This document shows, piece by piece, positions 7,541 through 16,977 of a DNA stretch of 64,000 bases. The translations under genes and the position numbers were made by a program. This DNA is from Simplicispira suum (GTDB taxonomy: Bacteria > Pseudomonadota > Gammaproteobacteria > Burkholderiales > Burkholderiaceae_C): assembly GCF_003008595.1 (NCBI RefSeq), contig NZ_CP027669.1, positions 1,674,001-1,738,000 on the forward strand, given 5' to 3'. Numbering within the stretch: the stretch's first letter is position 1; the number at the start of each line of letters is the position of its first letter. The notes under the pieces were generated by a model. That model saw only the letters and a program-made list of their open reading frames with translations, did no database searches and was not told where the DNA came from.

Positions 7541-7587
7541 TTTTCATGGCAATTCCGTCACATTTCACGCCATCTTTGGACCTCTGC

Positions 7588-9261
7588 ATGAGCGATACCA
7601 CATACGACTACATCGTCATCGGTGGCGGCACCGCCGGCGCCCTGCTGGCCAACCGGCTCAGCGCAGACCCACGCCGCCGCGTTTTGCTGGTGGAAGCCGG
7701 CGGCAAGGACAACTACCACTGGATTCACATTCCGGTGGGCTACCTGTATTGCATCGGCAACCCGCGTACCGACTGGCTGTATCAGACCGAGCCGGATCCT
7801 GGGCTCAACGGCCGCACGCTGCGCTACCCGCGCGGCAAGACGCTGGGCGGTTGCAGCAGCATCAACGGCATGATCTACATGCGCGGCCAGGCACGCGACT
7901 ACGACCAGTGGGCGGCGCTCACCGGCGAAGAAGAATGGCGCTGGGAGCAGGCGCTGCCTGATTTTCGCCGCCACGAGAACCATTGGCGACTCGATGCCTC
8001 CGGTCAGGCCGACGAGGCGTTTGCCCGCCTGCATGGCCACCCCCGCCTGGGCGGCAGCGGCGAGTGGCGCGTCGAGAAGCAGCGCCTGCGCTGGGACGTG
8101 CTGGACGCGTTTGCGCTGGCCGCGCAGCAGGCCGGCATTCCGGCCACCCAGGACTTCAATGGCGGTGACAACGAGGGTGTGGGCTACTTCGAGGTCAATC
8201 AGAAAAAGGGCTGGCGCTGGAACACCGCCAAAGCCTTTTTGCGCCCGGCCTGCAGCGAGCGGCCCAATTTCGATCTGTGGACCGGCGCGCAGGCAACGCG
8301 ACTGCTGCTGGAAAAACTCCCCGATGGCAGCCAGCGCTGCCAGGGTGCGGAAATCTGGACGGGTCAGGAGATGGTGAAGGCATTTGCCCGCTGCGAGGTG
8401 GTGCTGGCCGCTGGCTCCATCAATTCGCCCCAGTTGCTCCAACTCTCGGGCATCGGGCCGGCGGCTCTACTGGCGGCGCATGGCATTGCGGTGGCGCACG
8501 AGTTGCCTGGAGTTGGAGCCAACCTGCAAGACCATTTGCAGATTCGTTCGGTCTTCAAGGTCCAAGGGGTGAAGACGCTGAACAAACTCGCCGGATCGCT
8601 CCTGGGCAAGGCGCGCATTGGCCTGGAATACGCGGTCACCCGCAGCGGTCCGATGAGCATGGCGCCTTCGCAGCTGGGCGCGTTCGCGCGCAGTTCGCCC
8701 GAGCGCGAGCACGCCAATCTCGAGTTCCACGTCCAGCCGCTCTCGCTCGATGCCTTTGGCGACCCGCTGCATTCGTTTGCCGCATTCACGGCGAGCGTGT
8801 GCAATCTGAACCCGAGCAGCCGCGGCAGCGTGCAGATCAAAAGCCCGCGTTTCCAGGACGCCCCTGCCATTGCCCCCAACTACCTGAGCACGCAGGAAGA
8901 CCGGCAGGTGGCCGCCGACAGCCTGCGTCTGGCCCGGCGCATCGTCTCGCAACCTGCTCTGGCGCGCTACCAGCCCGAGGAGTTCAAGCCCGGCGTGCAA
9001 TACCAAAGTGACGAAGAACTGGCTCGCCTGGCCGGGGACATCGCCACCACCATCTTCCACCCCGTGGGCACCACCGCCATGGGCCGTGCGGACGATCCGC
9101 AGGCGGTGCTCGACCCGCGCCTTCGCGTGCGCGGCATTGCCGGGCTGCGCGTCGTGGACGCTGGCGCCATGCCCACCATCACCAGCGGCAATACCAATGC
9201 GCCGACCTTGATGATTGCCGAGAAAGCCGCGCGCTGGATTGCGAAGGACCATGGCGCTTGA
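7588..9261 (+). CDS. GMC-family FAD oxidoreductase (choline dehydrogenase-like)
   Basis: A 557-residue protein starting MSDTTYDYIVIGGGTAGALL, the FAD-binding Rossmann motif. GMC signature 1 (PRGKTLGGCSSINGMIYMRG) is near residue 85, and signature 2 (GSINSPQLLQLSGIGP) near residue 275. The C-terminal TIFHPVGTTAMG and SGNTNAPTLMIAEKAA supply the His and Asn of the active site. These enzymes oxidise alcohols to aldehydes; the substrate cannot be told from sequence. ATG 7588 was chosen because the protein then begins as homologues do; an upstream ATG at 7546 lies next to the dispersed repeat and has no ribosome site. No obvious partner gene is adjacent. Confidence 0.88.
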   Translation: MSDTTYDYIVIGGGTAGALLANRLSADPRRRVLLVEAGGKDNYHWIHIPVGYLYCIGNPRTDWLYQTEPDPGLNGRTLRYPRGKTLGGCSSINGMIYMRGQARDYDQWAALTGEEEWRWEQALPDFRRHENHWRLDASGQADEAFARLHGHPRLGGSGEWRVEKQRLRWDVLDAFALAAQQAGIPATQDFNGGDNEGVGYFEVNQKKGWRWNTAKAFLRPACSERPNFDLWTGAQATRLLLEKLPDGSQRCQGAEIWTGQEMVKAFARCEVVLAAGSINSPQLLQLSGIGPAALLAAHGIAVAHELPGVGANLQDHLQIRSVFKVQGVKTLNKLAGSLLGKARIGLEYAVTRSGPMSMAPSQLGAFARSSPEREHANLEFHVQPLSLDAFGDPLHSFAAFTASVCNLNPSSRGSVQIKSPRFQDAPAIAPNYLSTQEDRQVAADSLRLARRIVSQPALARYQPEEFKPGVQYQSDEELARLAGDIATTIFHPVGTTAMGRADDPQAVLDPRLRVRGIAGLRVVDAGAMPTITSGNTNAPTLMIAEKAARWIAKDHGA

Positions 9262-9435
9262 CGTAAGGCATGGCGTTTTCCGGGGGAAATTCCCTATGGC
9301 CGAATGCTCGCCTGGCCCCTACAGTTGCCCCACTCGATGGCGCCCACGGGCTGCCAACACGGGGAGGGCTGAGGAGACAAACGCCAACAACACCAAGGAT
9401 TCCAGAGCACCCGACGAGGTGCCTTCTTTTTTCAG

Positions 9436-9462
9436 ACGCCGGCCTAGCCGGCGTTTTTTTTT
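9436..9462 (+). terminator. Rho-independent terminator after the GMC oxidoreductase gene
   Basis: Perfect eight-base arms ACGCCGGC and GCCGGCGT with a three-base loop (CTA), followed by nine T residues. It lies about 175 bases after the GMC stop and 58 bases before the TSUP permease start. The rest of the gap 9262-9520 shows nothing else I can support. Confidence 0.85.
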
Positions 9463-9520
9463 GCTCTCTGTGAACGCAGCGGGGGTTGGGCAGAGGCCGC
9501 CGCCTGACACAATCGCGCCA

Positions 9521-10279
9521 ATGGAATGGATTCTCGTTTCGCTGGCCTCGCTGCTCGCCGGTTTCATTGATGCCGTCGTCGGCGGCGGCGGTCTGGTCTT
9601 GCTGCCGGCCTTGTTCGCCACCTTTCCCAGCGCGCCGCCGGCCACGCTGCTGGGCACCAACAAAAGCGCCTCGATCTGGGGCACGGCCATGGCCACTTGG
9701 CAGTACAGCCGACGTGTACAGATCCGCTGGCGCGCGCTGCTGCCTGCGGCGCTGACGGGCTTCGTCGGCGCCTTTGCCGGGGCCTGGGCGGTCACGGTGC
9801 TCTCGCCCGATTTCCTGCGCCGCATGCTGCCGTTCGTGCTGTTTGCCGTGCTGGTGTACACCGTGGCCAAGAAGGAGCTGGGTCGCCACCACCGCCCCCG
9901 CTTTACCGGCCGCGCAGAATGGCTGGCCGCCAGCGCCATTGGTTTGTCGATTGGTTTTTACGACGGATTTTTCGGCCCTGGGACGGGCAGTTTTTTCGTT
10001 TTTCTGTTTGTCCGCTGGCTGGGATATGACTTCCTTAACGCTTCGGCATCCGCCAAGCTGCTGAATGTTTCGACCAACATTGCCGCGCTGATTCTGTTCA
10101 CCGCCAAAGGCCATGTCTGGTGGCACTTTGCGCTGCCGCTGGCAGTGGCCAATGTGGTGGGCAGCGTGATCGGTACGCACATGGCGCTCAAGCACGGAAC
10201 GGGTTTCGTACGCTCCATCTTCATCTTCGTCGTGAGCGCGCTGATTTTGAAAACCGGTTACGACGCCTTCCTGCGCTGA
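9521..10279 (+). CDS. TSUP family membrane permease (YfcA/TauE/SafE-like)
   Basis: A 252-residue integral membrane protein, MEWILVSLASLLAGFIDAVV followed by GGGGLVLLPAL, with the family's glycine-rich first helix, GTNKSASIWGT after helix 2, and the second-half repeat GFYDGFFGPGTGSFF with LLNVSTNIAAL. TSUP proteins move sulfite, sulfonates or other small organic anions across the inner membrane; the substrate is not evident. Eight or so hydrophobic segments are visible and the length is normal. ATG 9521 fits homologues. It probably forms its own transcription unit, since a terminator precedes it. Confidence 0.88.
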   Translation: MEWILVSLASLLAGFIDAVVGGGGLVLLPALFATFPSAPPATLLGTNKSASIWGTAMATWQYSRRVQIRWRALLPAALTGFVGAFAGAWAVTVLSPDFLRRMLPFVLFAVLVYTVAKKELGRHHRPRFTGRAEWLAASAIGLSIGFYDGFFGPGTGSFFVFLFVRWLGYDFLNASASAKLLNVSTNIAALILFTAKGHVWWHFALPLAVANVVGSVIGTHMALKHGTGFVRSIFIFVVSALILKTGYDAFLR

Positions 10280-10315
10280 GGGAAATACCTGATCGGGAGA
10301 TGCATTTCACAAACT

Positions 10316-10444
10316 TATAATCGCGGCCTTGTTCGCACCGAAGTCTGTGAAACGCAGCGCTCGGGCAGGCGATTCACCAAGCTCCGGCTTCGCTACCGCA
10401 GGCCGGATTTTTTGTACCTGAAATCACCCCAGACAGGACACAAG
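10316..10444 (+). promoter_or_regulatory. Promoter and structured leader before an amino acid ABC transporter
   Basis: A perfect -10 element TATAAT is at 10316-10321; no clear -35 is visible. The following leader of about 115 bases contains a six-base-pair hairpin (TCCGGC 10383-10388 with GCCGGA 10402-10407) directly followed by six T residues, i.e. a terminator-like element 32 bases before the ATG. It may be an attenuator controlling the ABC transporter. Alternatively it is simply the terminator of the TSUP gene, with a second promoter downstream. A Shine-Dalgarno-like AGGACA precedes the ATG. Confidence 0.45.
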
Positions 10445-11209
10445 ATGAAGTTGTTCAAAACATTGGCCTGCACTGCACTGACCTTGTGCGCCGTATTTTC
10501 CGTGCAAGCGCGCCCCCTTGACGAGGTCAAGAAGAGCGGCACGCTGATCGCTGCCACCGAAGGCCAGTTTGCCCCGTTCAACTATTTCAACGGCACGACC
10601 CTGACCGGTTTTGAAGTCGAATTGGCCGAGCTGGTCGCCAAGAAAATGGGGCTGAAGATTCAGTGGAAAACGCTGGGCTTCGACGCACTGCTCACCGGCC
10701 TGCGCCAGGACCGCTGGGACCTGGTCATCGCTTCGCACGGCATCACCGATGAGCGCGCCAAAGCGGTCACCTTCACTGCGCCGCACTACTGCTCGGGCGG
10801 CATGATCATCACCATGGACCCTGCCATTCGCACTGGCAAGGACCTGGCAGGCAAGGTGGTCGCCGTGCAGACCGGCACCAGCTACCTTGAAAATGTGCAG
10901 AAAGTATCTGCCGTTAAAGAGGTCAAGAACTTTCCCACCGACGTGGATGCGCGCAGCGCCCTCAATTCGCGCCGTGTGGACGCCTGGGTAACCGACCGCT
11001 TTGTGGCCAAGGCCGTTGTTGACAAAAACCCCAACGCGGGCTTCAAGCTTGGCGACATGCTGTTCATTGAGCGCATTGCTGCAGCCGTGGCCAAGGGCAA
11101 TCAGCCGTTGGCAGACGCCTGGTCGCAAGGCCTGGCCGCGATTCAGGCCGACGGCAGCTACGCCGAGCTGTCGAAGAAATACTTCAACGAAGACGTGCGC
11201 TGCCACTGA
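10445..11209 (+). CDS. Polar amino acid ABC transporter, periplasmic binding protein
   Basis: A 254-residue protein with signal peptide MKLFKTLACTALTLCAVFSV ending near QARP. The mature part has the class 3 solute-binding fold: SGTLIAATEGQFAPFNYFNG, LTGFEVELAELVAKKMG, then DLVIASHGITDERAKAVTFT and DAWVTDRFVAKAVVDKN. These match GlnH/HisJ-type proteins for polar amino acids or opines. It is the first gene of a transporter operon with permease and ATPase; no second permease gene is present, so the permease would work as a homodimer. The specific ligand cannot be read from the sequence. Confidence 0.9.
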   Translation: MKLFKTLACTALTLCAVFSVQARPLDEVKKSGTLIAATEGQFAPFNYFNGTTLTGFEVELAELVAKKMGLKIQWKTLGFDALLTGLRQDRWDLVIASHGITDERAKAVTFTAPHYCSGGMIITMDPAIRTGKDLAGKVVAVQTGTSYLENVQKVSAVKEVKNFPTDVDARSALNSRRVDAWVTDRFVAKAVVDKNPNAGFKLGDMLFIERIAAAVAKGNQPLADAWSQGLAAIQADGSYAELSKKYFNEDVRCH

Positions 11210-11239
11210 GCTTGAACAGACTCCTGTCTTTTTCTTTTC

Positions 11240-12022
11240 ATGCTCGTTGCCCTTTGGCCACAGCGCTGGAGCCGTCAGCAGCGCAGCAACGCCACGCTCA
11301 TTAGCGCCCTGGTGCTGATGGTGGTGGCGCTGGCTGCGCTCGGCTGGTTGCTGTCCTTTCTGCCCGAACCCATAGGCTCGAACGCGCAGGCGTTTTCCGC
11401 CGGTGCGCGCACCACGCTGTGGCTCACCCTGGTGAGCGGCACCCTGGGCCTGCTGCTTGGAACCAGTGCCGCCCTGGCGCGCACCGCGCGTTGGCGCGCG
11501 CTGCGCTGGGTGGCCAGCTTCTACATCTGGGCGATTCGCGGCACACCGCTGCTGGTCCAGATTCTGTTTGTCTACTTTGCCCTACCCGCCCTGGTGCCGG
11601 GGTTGAATCTGCCAGATTTTGCCGCCGCCGTCGTTGCTTTGTCGCTCAACGTCGGCGCCTACAACTCTGAGGCCATTCGTGCCGGCCTGCTGGCCGTGCC
11701 ACGTGGACAGACAGAGGCCGCGCGCGCGTTGGGGCTGGGCCACGCCCATGTATTTTTTGATGTGGTGTTCCCGCAGGCTTTCAAAATTTCCCTGCCGCCG
11801 CTGGTGAGCAATTTTGTCGCGCTGCTCAAAGATTCGTCTCTGGCCTACGCGATCGGTGTGGTCGAGCTCACCAATGTGGGCAACCGCATTCAGTCAGCCA
11901 CATTTCAGCCGATTGCAACGCTCTCCACGGTGGCGGTCACCTATCTGCTGCTGACCACACTGGTGACGCAGATCTCGAACGCCATCGAGTATCGGTTTGA
12001 CGTTGAAGGGCGCAGCAAATGA
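11240..12022 (+). CDS. Polar amino acid ABC transporter, permease
   Basis: A 260-residue inner membrane protein with the HisM/GlnP family pattern: [59 protein letters not shown] and the EAA loop [20 protein letters not shown] followed by VFPQA. A hydrophobic segment precedes these near residues 20-45. It forms the channel for the substrate delivered by the preceding binding protein. Its stop overlaps the ATPase start (ATGA at 12019-12022), so the two are translationally coupled. Confidence 0.9.
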   Translation: MLVALWPQRWSRQQRSNATLISALVLMVVALAALGWLLSFLPEPIGSNAQAFSAGARTTLWLTLVSGTLGLLLGTSAALARTARWRALRWVASFYIWAIRGTPLLVQILFVYFALPALVPGLNLPDFAAAVVALSLNVGAYNSEAIRAGLLAVPRGQTEAARALGLGHAHVFFDVVFPQAFKISLPPLVSNFVALLKDSSLAYAIGVVELTNVGNRIQSATFQPIATLSTVAVTYLLLTTLVTQISNAIEYRFDVEGRSK

Positions 12023-12762
12023 GCGCGTCGCAAGCCTTCATCGTTACAGACCATGTGTGCAAGTCCTTCGGCAGCCACCAGGTGCTGCGCGACGTCTCCA
12101 CCCACTTCAGCACGGGCGAGGTGACGGTCATTATTGGCGCCTCGGGGTCGGGAAAAAGCACCTTGCTGCGCGCCATCAACCGGCTTGAACCTCACGACAG
12201 CGGCACCATCACCATCGATGGTGTTGTGGTCTCCGACGATACCGCGACACTGCAAAAGCAGCGCTGCGAGGTGGGCATGGTATTCCAGCAGTTCAATCTG
12301 TTTGGTCATCTCTCGGTCCTTGACAACATCACCCTCGCCCCAAGGCGCGTGCGCCACACGGCCCGCGCCGAGGCCAATGCGCAGGCCATGGTTCTGCTGC
12401 GCCGCGTCGGTCTGCAAGAGCATGCACACAAGTACCCGTGGCAGCTCTCGGGCGGACAACAGCAGCGCGTAGCCATTGCACGTGCTCTGGCCATGAACCC
12501 CAAGGTCATGCTGTTCGACGAGCCCACTTCCGCCTTGGATCCGGAAATGGTTCAGGAAGTGCTGGACGTGATGCGTGAACTGGCCCACGGCGGCATGACC
12601 ATGATCGTCGTCACGCATGAAATGGGTTTTGCACGCGAAGTGGCCGACCGTGTGCTGTTTTTCGATCAAGGCTGCATCGCGCACGACGCACCGCCGGAAG
12701 CGTTCTTTGGTAACCCCGCCAACGACCGTATCCGTGCATTCATAGGCCGCATGGGCGCCTGA
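12019..12762 (+). CDS. Polar amino acid ABC transporter, ATPase
   Basis: A 247-residue GlnQ/HisP-type ATPase: Walker [20 protein letters not shown]-loop [17 protein letters not shown], signature [19 protein letters not shown], Walker [15 protein letters not shown] and switch VTHEMGFA. It couples ATP hydrolysis to amino acid uptake with the preceding permease and binding protein. Length and motifs are complete. It is followed after 32 bases by a DcaP-like porin gene on the same strand with no terminator between, so the porin is likely part of the operon. Confidence 0.92.
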   Translation: MSASQAFIVTDHVCKSFGSHQVLRDVSTHFSTGEVTVIIGASGSGKSTLLRAINRLEPHDSGTITIDGVVVSDDTATLQKQRCEVGMVFQQFNLFGHLSVLDNITLAPRRVRHTARAEANAQAMVLLRRVGLQEHAHKYPWQLSGGQQQRVAIARALAMNPKVMLFDEPTSALDPEMVQEVLDVMRELAHGGMTMIVVTHEMGFAREVADRVLFFDQGCIAHDAPPEAFFGNPANDRIRAFIGRMGA

Positions 12763-12794
12763 ATCCTCCACCTTTTCTACCCCCCGGAGTTACC

Positions 12795-14090
12795 ATGAAA
12801 CGAAGCTCTCTCTTTCTTGCCTTGATGGCAGCCGGCCTGTGCAGCCTGTCGGGCCAGGTGTTTGCGCAATCCGCGCAGGATTTCAATGACATGCGGGCCG
12901 AGCTCAAGGCCTTGCGCGCCGAGCTGGACCAGCTCAAGGCGAAGCAGGCTCAGCCCGCGCCGGCCGCCAGTGCTGCGGCCTGGAACGAGCGCCTCGATAC
13001 CGTTGAGCTGCGCCAAAAGGACGCCGTGGTGCTCGGCGACGTGCCTGGGAGCTTCCGCCTGCCCGGCAGCGAGACCTCGATTCGCGTCTATGGTTTTGCC
13101 GAAGCCAACCTGATCAAGGACTTCAAGAGCACCGCTCCCGGAGACAACTTCAGCAATCTGCCCGAGCAGCCGCTGGCCTCCACCCACCCTTCGACCGGCA
13201 AGAACGTGCTCACCGGGCAGACCTCGCGCTTTGGTTTCGAAACTTCCACGCCCATGGGCAACGGCGCGTTCAACACCAAAATCGAAGCCGATTTCTATGG
13301 CTATTGCGGCAGCGAATGCAACCGCAACCGCCTGCGCTTGCGCCATGCCTATGGCGAATATGCTGGCTGGCTGATCGGACAGACCTGGTCGACGTTCATG
13401 GACCTCGACAACCTGCCCGAGACGGTGGACTTCAATGGCCCGCCCGGCGCCACCTCGCGCCGCCCGGTGCAAGTGCGCTACACCTGGAACAACCCCAACC
13501 TGGCCAAGTTCCAGTTTGCGTTGGAAGAGCCCTCCGACGGTGCGCATTCGCCCAATCTGGTGGCGCGCGTCGACAAAGGCTTTGACTGGGGCGCGCTCAA
13601 TGCCCGCATCCTCTCGCACGAGCAGCGTGTGGACGGCGCCAGCAAGCGCGGCTTTGGTTTTGGCGTGGGTGGTAGCTACAAGCTGACGGGCAGCGCCACG
13701 CTGATGGCGCAGTACACGCAGGTCGACGGCGACGGTGACGGCGCCTATCTGGTCGGCGCAAACTACCCGGTGCTTGACGGTGGTACCCTGCGCCTGGACC
13801 GCGCACGCGGTGTGGTGCTGGGGCTGTCCAACGCCTTCAGCGAGCAGCTGCGCGGCACCATTTCGGTGGGCACGGTACGTTCCACACGCAGAGTCGGCGA
13901 TGCCTATGTGAGCGCCTACGGTCTTGAAGGCAATGAGCGCCTGACGCAGTGGCACATCGGCATGTACTACCTGCCGATCAAGAACGTCGAATTGGGCACC
14001 GAACTCATGGGTGGGCGCCGCACCACTTTTGGCGGCGACACGGGCAACCTGAGTCGTTTGAATCTGCAAGCGCGCTACATCTTCAACTGA
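12795..14090 (+). CDS. DcaP-like outer membrane porin
   Basis: A 431-residue protein with signal peptide (MKRSSLFLALMAAGLCSLSG, cleavage after FAQ), then an N-terminal coiled-coil stretch (FNDMRAELKALRAELDQLKA) that trimeric DcaP-type porins carry. A beta-barrel follows with alternating aromatic strands (IRVYGFAEANLIKDF, RLRHAYGEYAGWLIGQTWST, FMDLDNLPETVDFNGPPG) and ends in YIFN. DcaP porins import small dicarboxylates and similar anions. The position 32 bases after an amino acid ABC ATPase suggests outer and inner membrane uptake of one substrate by one operon. A strong terminator follows. Confidence 0.85.
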   Translation: MKRSSLFLALMAAGLCSLSGQVFAQSAQDFNDMRAELKALRAELDQLKAKQAQPAPAASAAAWNERLDTVELRQKDAVVLGDVPGSFRLPGSETSIRVYGFAEANLIKDFKSTAPGDNFSNLPEQPLASTHPSTGKNVLTGQTSRFGFETSTPMGNGAFNTKIEADFYGYCGSECNRNRLRLRHAYGEYAGWLIGQTWSTFMDLDNLPETVDFNGPPGATSRRPVQVRYTWNNPNLAKFQFALEEPSDGAHSPNLVARVDKGFDWGALNARILSHEQRVDGASKRGFGFGVGGSYKLTGSATLMAQYTQVDGDGDGAYLVGANYPVLDGGTLRLDRARGVVLGLSNAFSEQLRGTISVGTVRSTRRVGDAYVSAYGLEGNERLTQWHIGMYYLPIKNVELGTELMGGRRTTFGGDTGNLSRLNLQARYIFN

Positions 14091-14111
14091 TCTCTCCTCC
14101 TTCCCACAGAG

Positions 14112-14140
14112 GCTGGCCGCGCAAGCGGCCAGCTTTTTTT
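14112..14140 (+). terminator. Rho-independent terminator of the ABC transporter/porin operon
   Basis: Perfect nine-base arms GCTGGCCGC and GCGGCCAGC with loop GCAA, followed by seven T residues. It lies 22 bases after the porin stop and ends one base before the ATG of the EamA gene, which is an unusual arrangement. Confidence 0.93.
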
Positions 14141-14141
14141 C

Positions 14142-15026
14142 ATGCAATCAGAAAAACGCGGGCTGGCGGCCCTGTTGTTGGTTACCGCCGTATGGGGCAC
14201 CACCTTCCCGGCGATGAAGCTGCTTTCGGTCCAGTTGGATGCGTTGCAGATCATCTGGCTGCGTTTTGCCATCGCCTTGCTGGTGTTGGCACCGCTGTGG
14301 CGCGGTATGCGGTCTGAGGAGCGCAGATGGGGCCTGCTGCTGGGGACGGTGCTGTTCATCGCCTTCTGGTTGCAGATCGAGGGGCTGGGCCGCACCAGCA
14401 GCAACCGCAATGCCTTTGTCACCGGGCTGAACGTCCTGGTCGTTCCGGTGCTTGCCATGCTGGTGCTGCGCCGCAGCTATGGTTGGCGTCTGTGGGCCGC
14501 TTGCGCGCTGGCGGCTGTGGGCATGGCCTTGATGTTCCACGAAGATGAACCCTGGAACCTCGGCGATACGCTGACCCTATGCAGCACGCTGTTCTATGCC
14601 ATCTACATTCTGCTGCTGGAAGCGTGTGCGCGACGTCATGCGGCGAAGCCCTTGCGCGCGGCCCGCATGGCTGCAGCGCAGGCAAGCGTGATGTGCCTGG
14701 CTGCCTTTGTGTTGCTGCTTGCGCGCCACGGGAGCGGCTGGCGCTCAGGCATGAATGCCTTGGATGCGCTGTCCTGGGCGGCATTGATCTATCTGGGGGT
14801 GTTGGCCAGCGTGCTGGTGGTAACGCTGCAGGCCTGGGGCCAGCAGCGGGTGGATGCTTTGCGCAGCGCCATCGTGTTCGGGTTGGAGCCCGTCTTCGCA
14901 GCACTCACGGCCTGGGCCCTGCTGGGCGAGCGCATGGGGCTGGTGGCGCTTTTGGGCGCTGCCATGGTGGTGCTGGCGCTGATCTGGAGCCAATGGCAAC
15001 CGGCGCCGGTTTTGGCGCGGCCATAG
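14142..15026 (+). CDS. EamA-family (drug/metabolite superfamily) transporter
   Basis: A 294-residue protein of ten hydrophobic segments with the two EamA repeats: GLAALLLVTAVWGTTFPAMK at the start of repeat one, and VTLQAWGQQRVDALRSAIVF plus LEPVFAALTAWALLGERMGL in repeat two. These permeases usually export metabolites or amino acids; the substrate is unknown. The first helix requires the start at or just before 14142, yet the ATG follows the T-run of an upstream terminator by one base, so there is no room for a ribosome-binding site downstream of it. A leaderless transcript or reading through the terminator are possible. The gene converges on mrdA with seven bases between the stops. Confidence 0.85.
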   Translation: MQSEKRGLAALLLVTAVWGTTFPAMKLLSVQLDALQIIWLRFAIALLVLAPLWRGMRSEERRWGLLLGTVLFIAFWLQIEGLGRTSSNRNAFVTGLNVLVVPVLAMLVLRRSYGWRLWAACALAAVGMALMFHEDEPWNLGDTLTLCSTLFYAIYILLLEACARRHAAKPLRAARMAAAQASVMCLAAFVLLLARHGSGWRSGMNALDALSWAALIYLGVLASVLVVTLQAWGQQRVDALRSAIVFGLEPVFAALTAWALLGERMGLVALLGAAMVVLALIWSQWQPAPVLARP

Positions 15027-15033
15027 TTGGACC

Positions 15034-16977
15034 CTATGGGGCAGTCAGCGGAATGTCCTCAACCCGGCGCGGCTTGCCAATGGGCGCTGTGGCCAGTCCT
15101 TTGCGCACTGCGGCCAGATCTTCTTCACTTGGATATTCGCCGTTGAGCCAGTAGTCGAAGACGCGCCGTGCAATGGGAGCCGCCACTCCCGCGCCCCAAC
15201 CAGCGTTTTCCACCACCACCGCCACCGCGATGCGCGGCTCGTCGGCGGGCGCGAACGCGATATAGAGCGCGTGATCGCGCTGGTGCTCTTCGAGCTTCTT
15301 GGAGTTGTATTTGTCTTTCTGCCCGATGGTGACGGCCTGCGCGGTCCCGGTCTTACCCCCTGAAACATAGCGCGCACCGGCAAACACGCGAGTGCCGGTG
15401 CCGCCCTGCGTGACGCCCACCATGGCACGCTTGATCACGTCTACATTGGCTTTCTTGAAGCCCAGGTTCTGGGGCTCTTCGAGTGCCACCGGGTGGTGCT
15501 CTCGCGTCATCACGTCGGTGGTGAACATGCCAAGGTGCGGGCGGTACGCCACGCCACCATTGGCCAGCGTGGCCGTGGCATGCGCCAGTTGCAGCATGGT
15601 GAAGGTGTTGTAGCCCTGGCCGATGCCCAGAGAAATTGTCTCGCCTGCGTACCAGCGACGGTGTTCGGGGCGTTTGTAGGCACTGCGTTTCCAGGCCTGA
15701 CTCGGCAGCACCCCACGCAATTCACCGCCCAGGTCGATGCCGGTGATCTGGCCAAAACCCAGTGGCGCCATGAAGTCGTGGATGGCGTCGACGCCCATGT
15801 CGTTGGCCAGCTGGTAGTAGTACACGTTGCTCGAAAGCACGATGCTGCGAAACATGTCCACCGGCCCCAGGCCGTGGTCGCCATGGCTGCGAAAGGTGTG
15901 GCCACCAAAGGTCCAGGAACCGTTGTCCTGGGTGATGTAGCCGGGCGTGCGTTTGCCCGTTTCCAGTGCCGCCAGTCCCATGAAGGGCTTGTAGGTGGAA
16001 CCCGGCGGGTAGGTGCCTCGGATGGCGCGGTTGAGCAGGGGCTTGTCGAGCGATTCGTTGAGCGCGGCCCAGTTCTCGAAGTCGATGCCTTCAACAAACA
16101 GATTCGGATCGAAGGTGGGTTTGCTCACCAGCGCCAGCACCTCGCCGTTGCGTGGATCGATGGCCACAAGCGCGCCGCGGCGGTCCCCAAACAGGTCTTC
16201 GATCATGCGCTGCAACTTGATGTCCAGCGTCAGGGTGACCGTGTTGCCCGGCGTGGCGGGAAAGCTCTGCAGGCGCCGCACCGCCCGTCCACCGGCCGAT
16301 GTCTCCATTTGTTCCACGCCCGTGATGCCGTGCAGTTGCTGCTCAAAGCTCTGTTCGATGCCCAGCTTGCCGATGTAGTCGGTGCCCCGGTAGTTGGCTT
16401 CGTCATCTGAATCCTGGATGCGCGCCTTCTCCGTTTCATTGATACGGCCAATATAGCCAATGGCGTGGCTTGCGACTTCGCCAAAGGGGTAGTTGCGAAA
16501 CAAGCGGGCTTTTACTTCGACGCCAGGGAAGCGGTAATTCTGGGCCGCAAACCGAGCCACCTCGGCATCACTCAGACGCGTGCGCAGCGGGAGCGATTCA
16601 AAGCTGCGCGATTCTTCCATCAGGCGTTTGAAGCGGCGCCGGTCGCGCGGCGTGATGTCCACCACCTCGGCCAGCGCGTTGATGGTGTCTTCCAGCACAC
16701 CCACCTTGGACGGCGTAATTTCCAGCGTGTAGGCAGAATAGTTGTTCGCCAGCACCACACCATTGCGGTCCTCGATCAGGCCGCGGTGCGGGACGATGGG
16801 AACGATGGCGGTGCGGTTGCTCTCGGCCTGCTCGGCGAGGTCCTCGTGGCGCACGACTTGCAGAAACACCAGGCGCGCTACCAACAGGCAGAAGGCCAGC
16901 AGAACCACTGCACCAACCACCAGAACCCGCGCGCGAAAGCGTGAGGCGTCGGCCTCTACGTTGCGCAATTCCGTCAT
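15034..16977 (-). CDS. mrdA: Penicillin-binding protein 2 (peptidoglycan transpeptidase)
   Basis: A 647-residue class B PBP: N-terminal membrane helix (about 15-40), dimerisation domain with GLIEDRNGVVLANNYSAYTL, and the transpeptidase domain. Active-site motifs are YPPGSTYKPFMG (STYK near residue 325), SSNVYYYQ (SxN) and SGGKTGTAQA (KTG near 543). PBP2 cross-links the lateral wall in the rod complex. The gene is fourth in mreB-mreC-mreD-mrdA and its ATG overlaps the mreD stop. The expected next gene, rodA, is absent; a convergent EamA gene lies there instead. Length is normal. Confidence 0.95.
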   Translation of the reverse strand: MTELRNVEADASRFRARVLVVGAVVLLAFCLLVARLVFLQVVRHEDLAEQAESNRTAIVPIVPHRGLIEDRNGVVLANNYSAYTLEITPSKVGVLEDTINALAEVVDITPRDRRRFKRLMEESRSFESLPLRTRLSDAEVARFAAQNYRFPGVEVKARLFRNYPFGEVASHAIGYIGRINETEKARIQDSDDEANYRGTDYIGKLGIEQSFEQQLHGITGVEQMETSAGGRAVRRLQSFPATPGNTVTLTLDIKLQRMIEDLFGDRRGALVAIDPRNGEVLALVSKPTFDPNLFVEGIDFENWAALNESLDKPLLNRAIRGTYPPGSTYKPFMGLAALETGKRTPGYITQDNGSWTFGGHTFRSHGDHGLGPVDMFRSIVLSSNVYYYQLANDMGVDAIHDFMAPLGFGQITGIDLGGELRGVLPSQAWKRSAYKRPEHRRWYAGETISLGIGQGYNTFTMLQLAHATATLANGGVAYRPHLGMFTTDVMTREHHPVALEEPQNLGFKKANVDVIKRAMVGVTQGGTGTRVFAGARYVSGGKTGTAQAVTIGQKDKYNSKKLEEHQRDHALYIAFAPADEPRIAVAVVVENAGWGAGVAAPIARRVFDYWLNGEYPSEEDLAAVRKGLATAPIGKPRRVEDIPLTAP

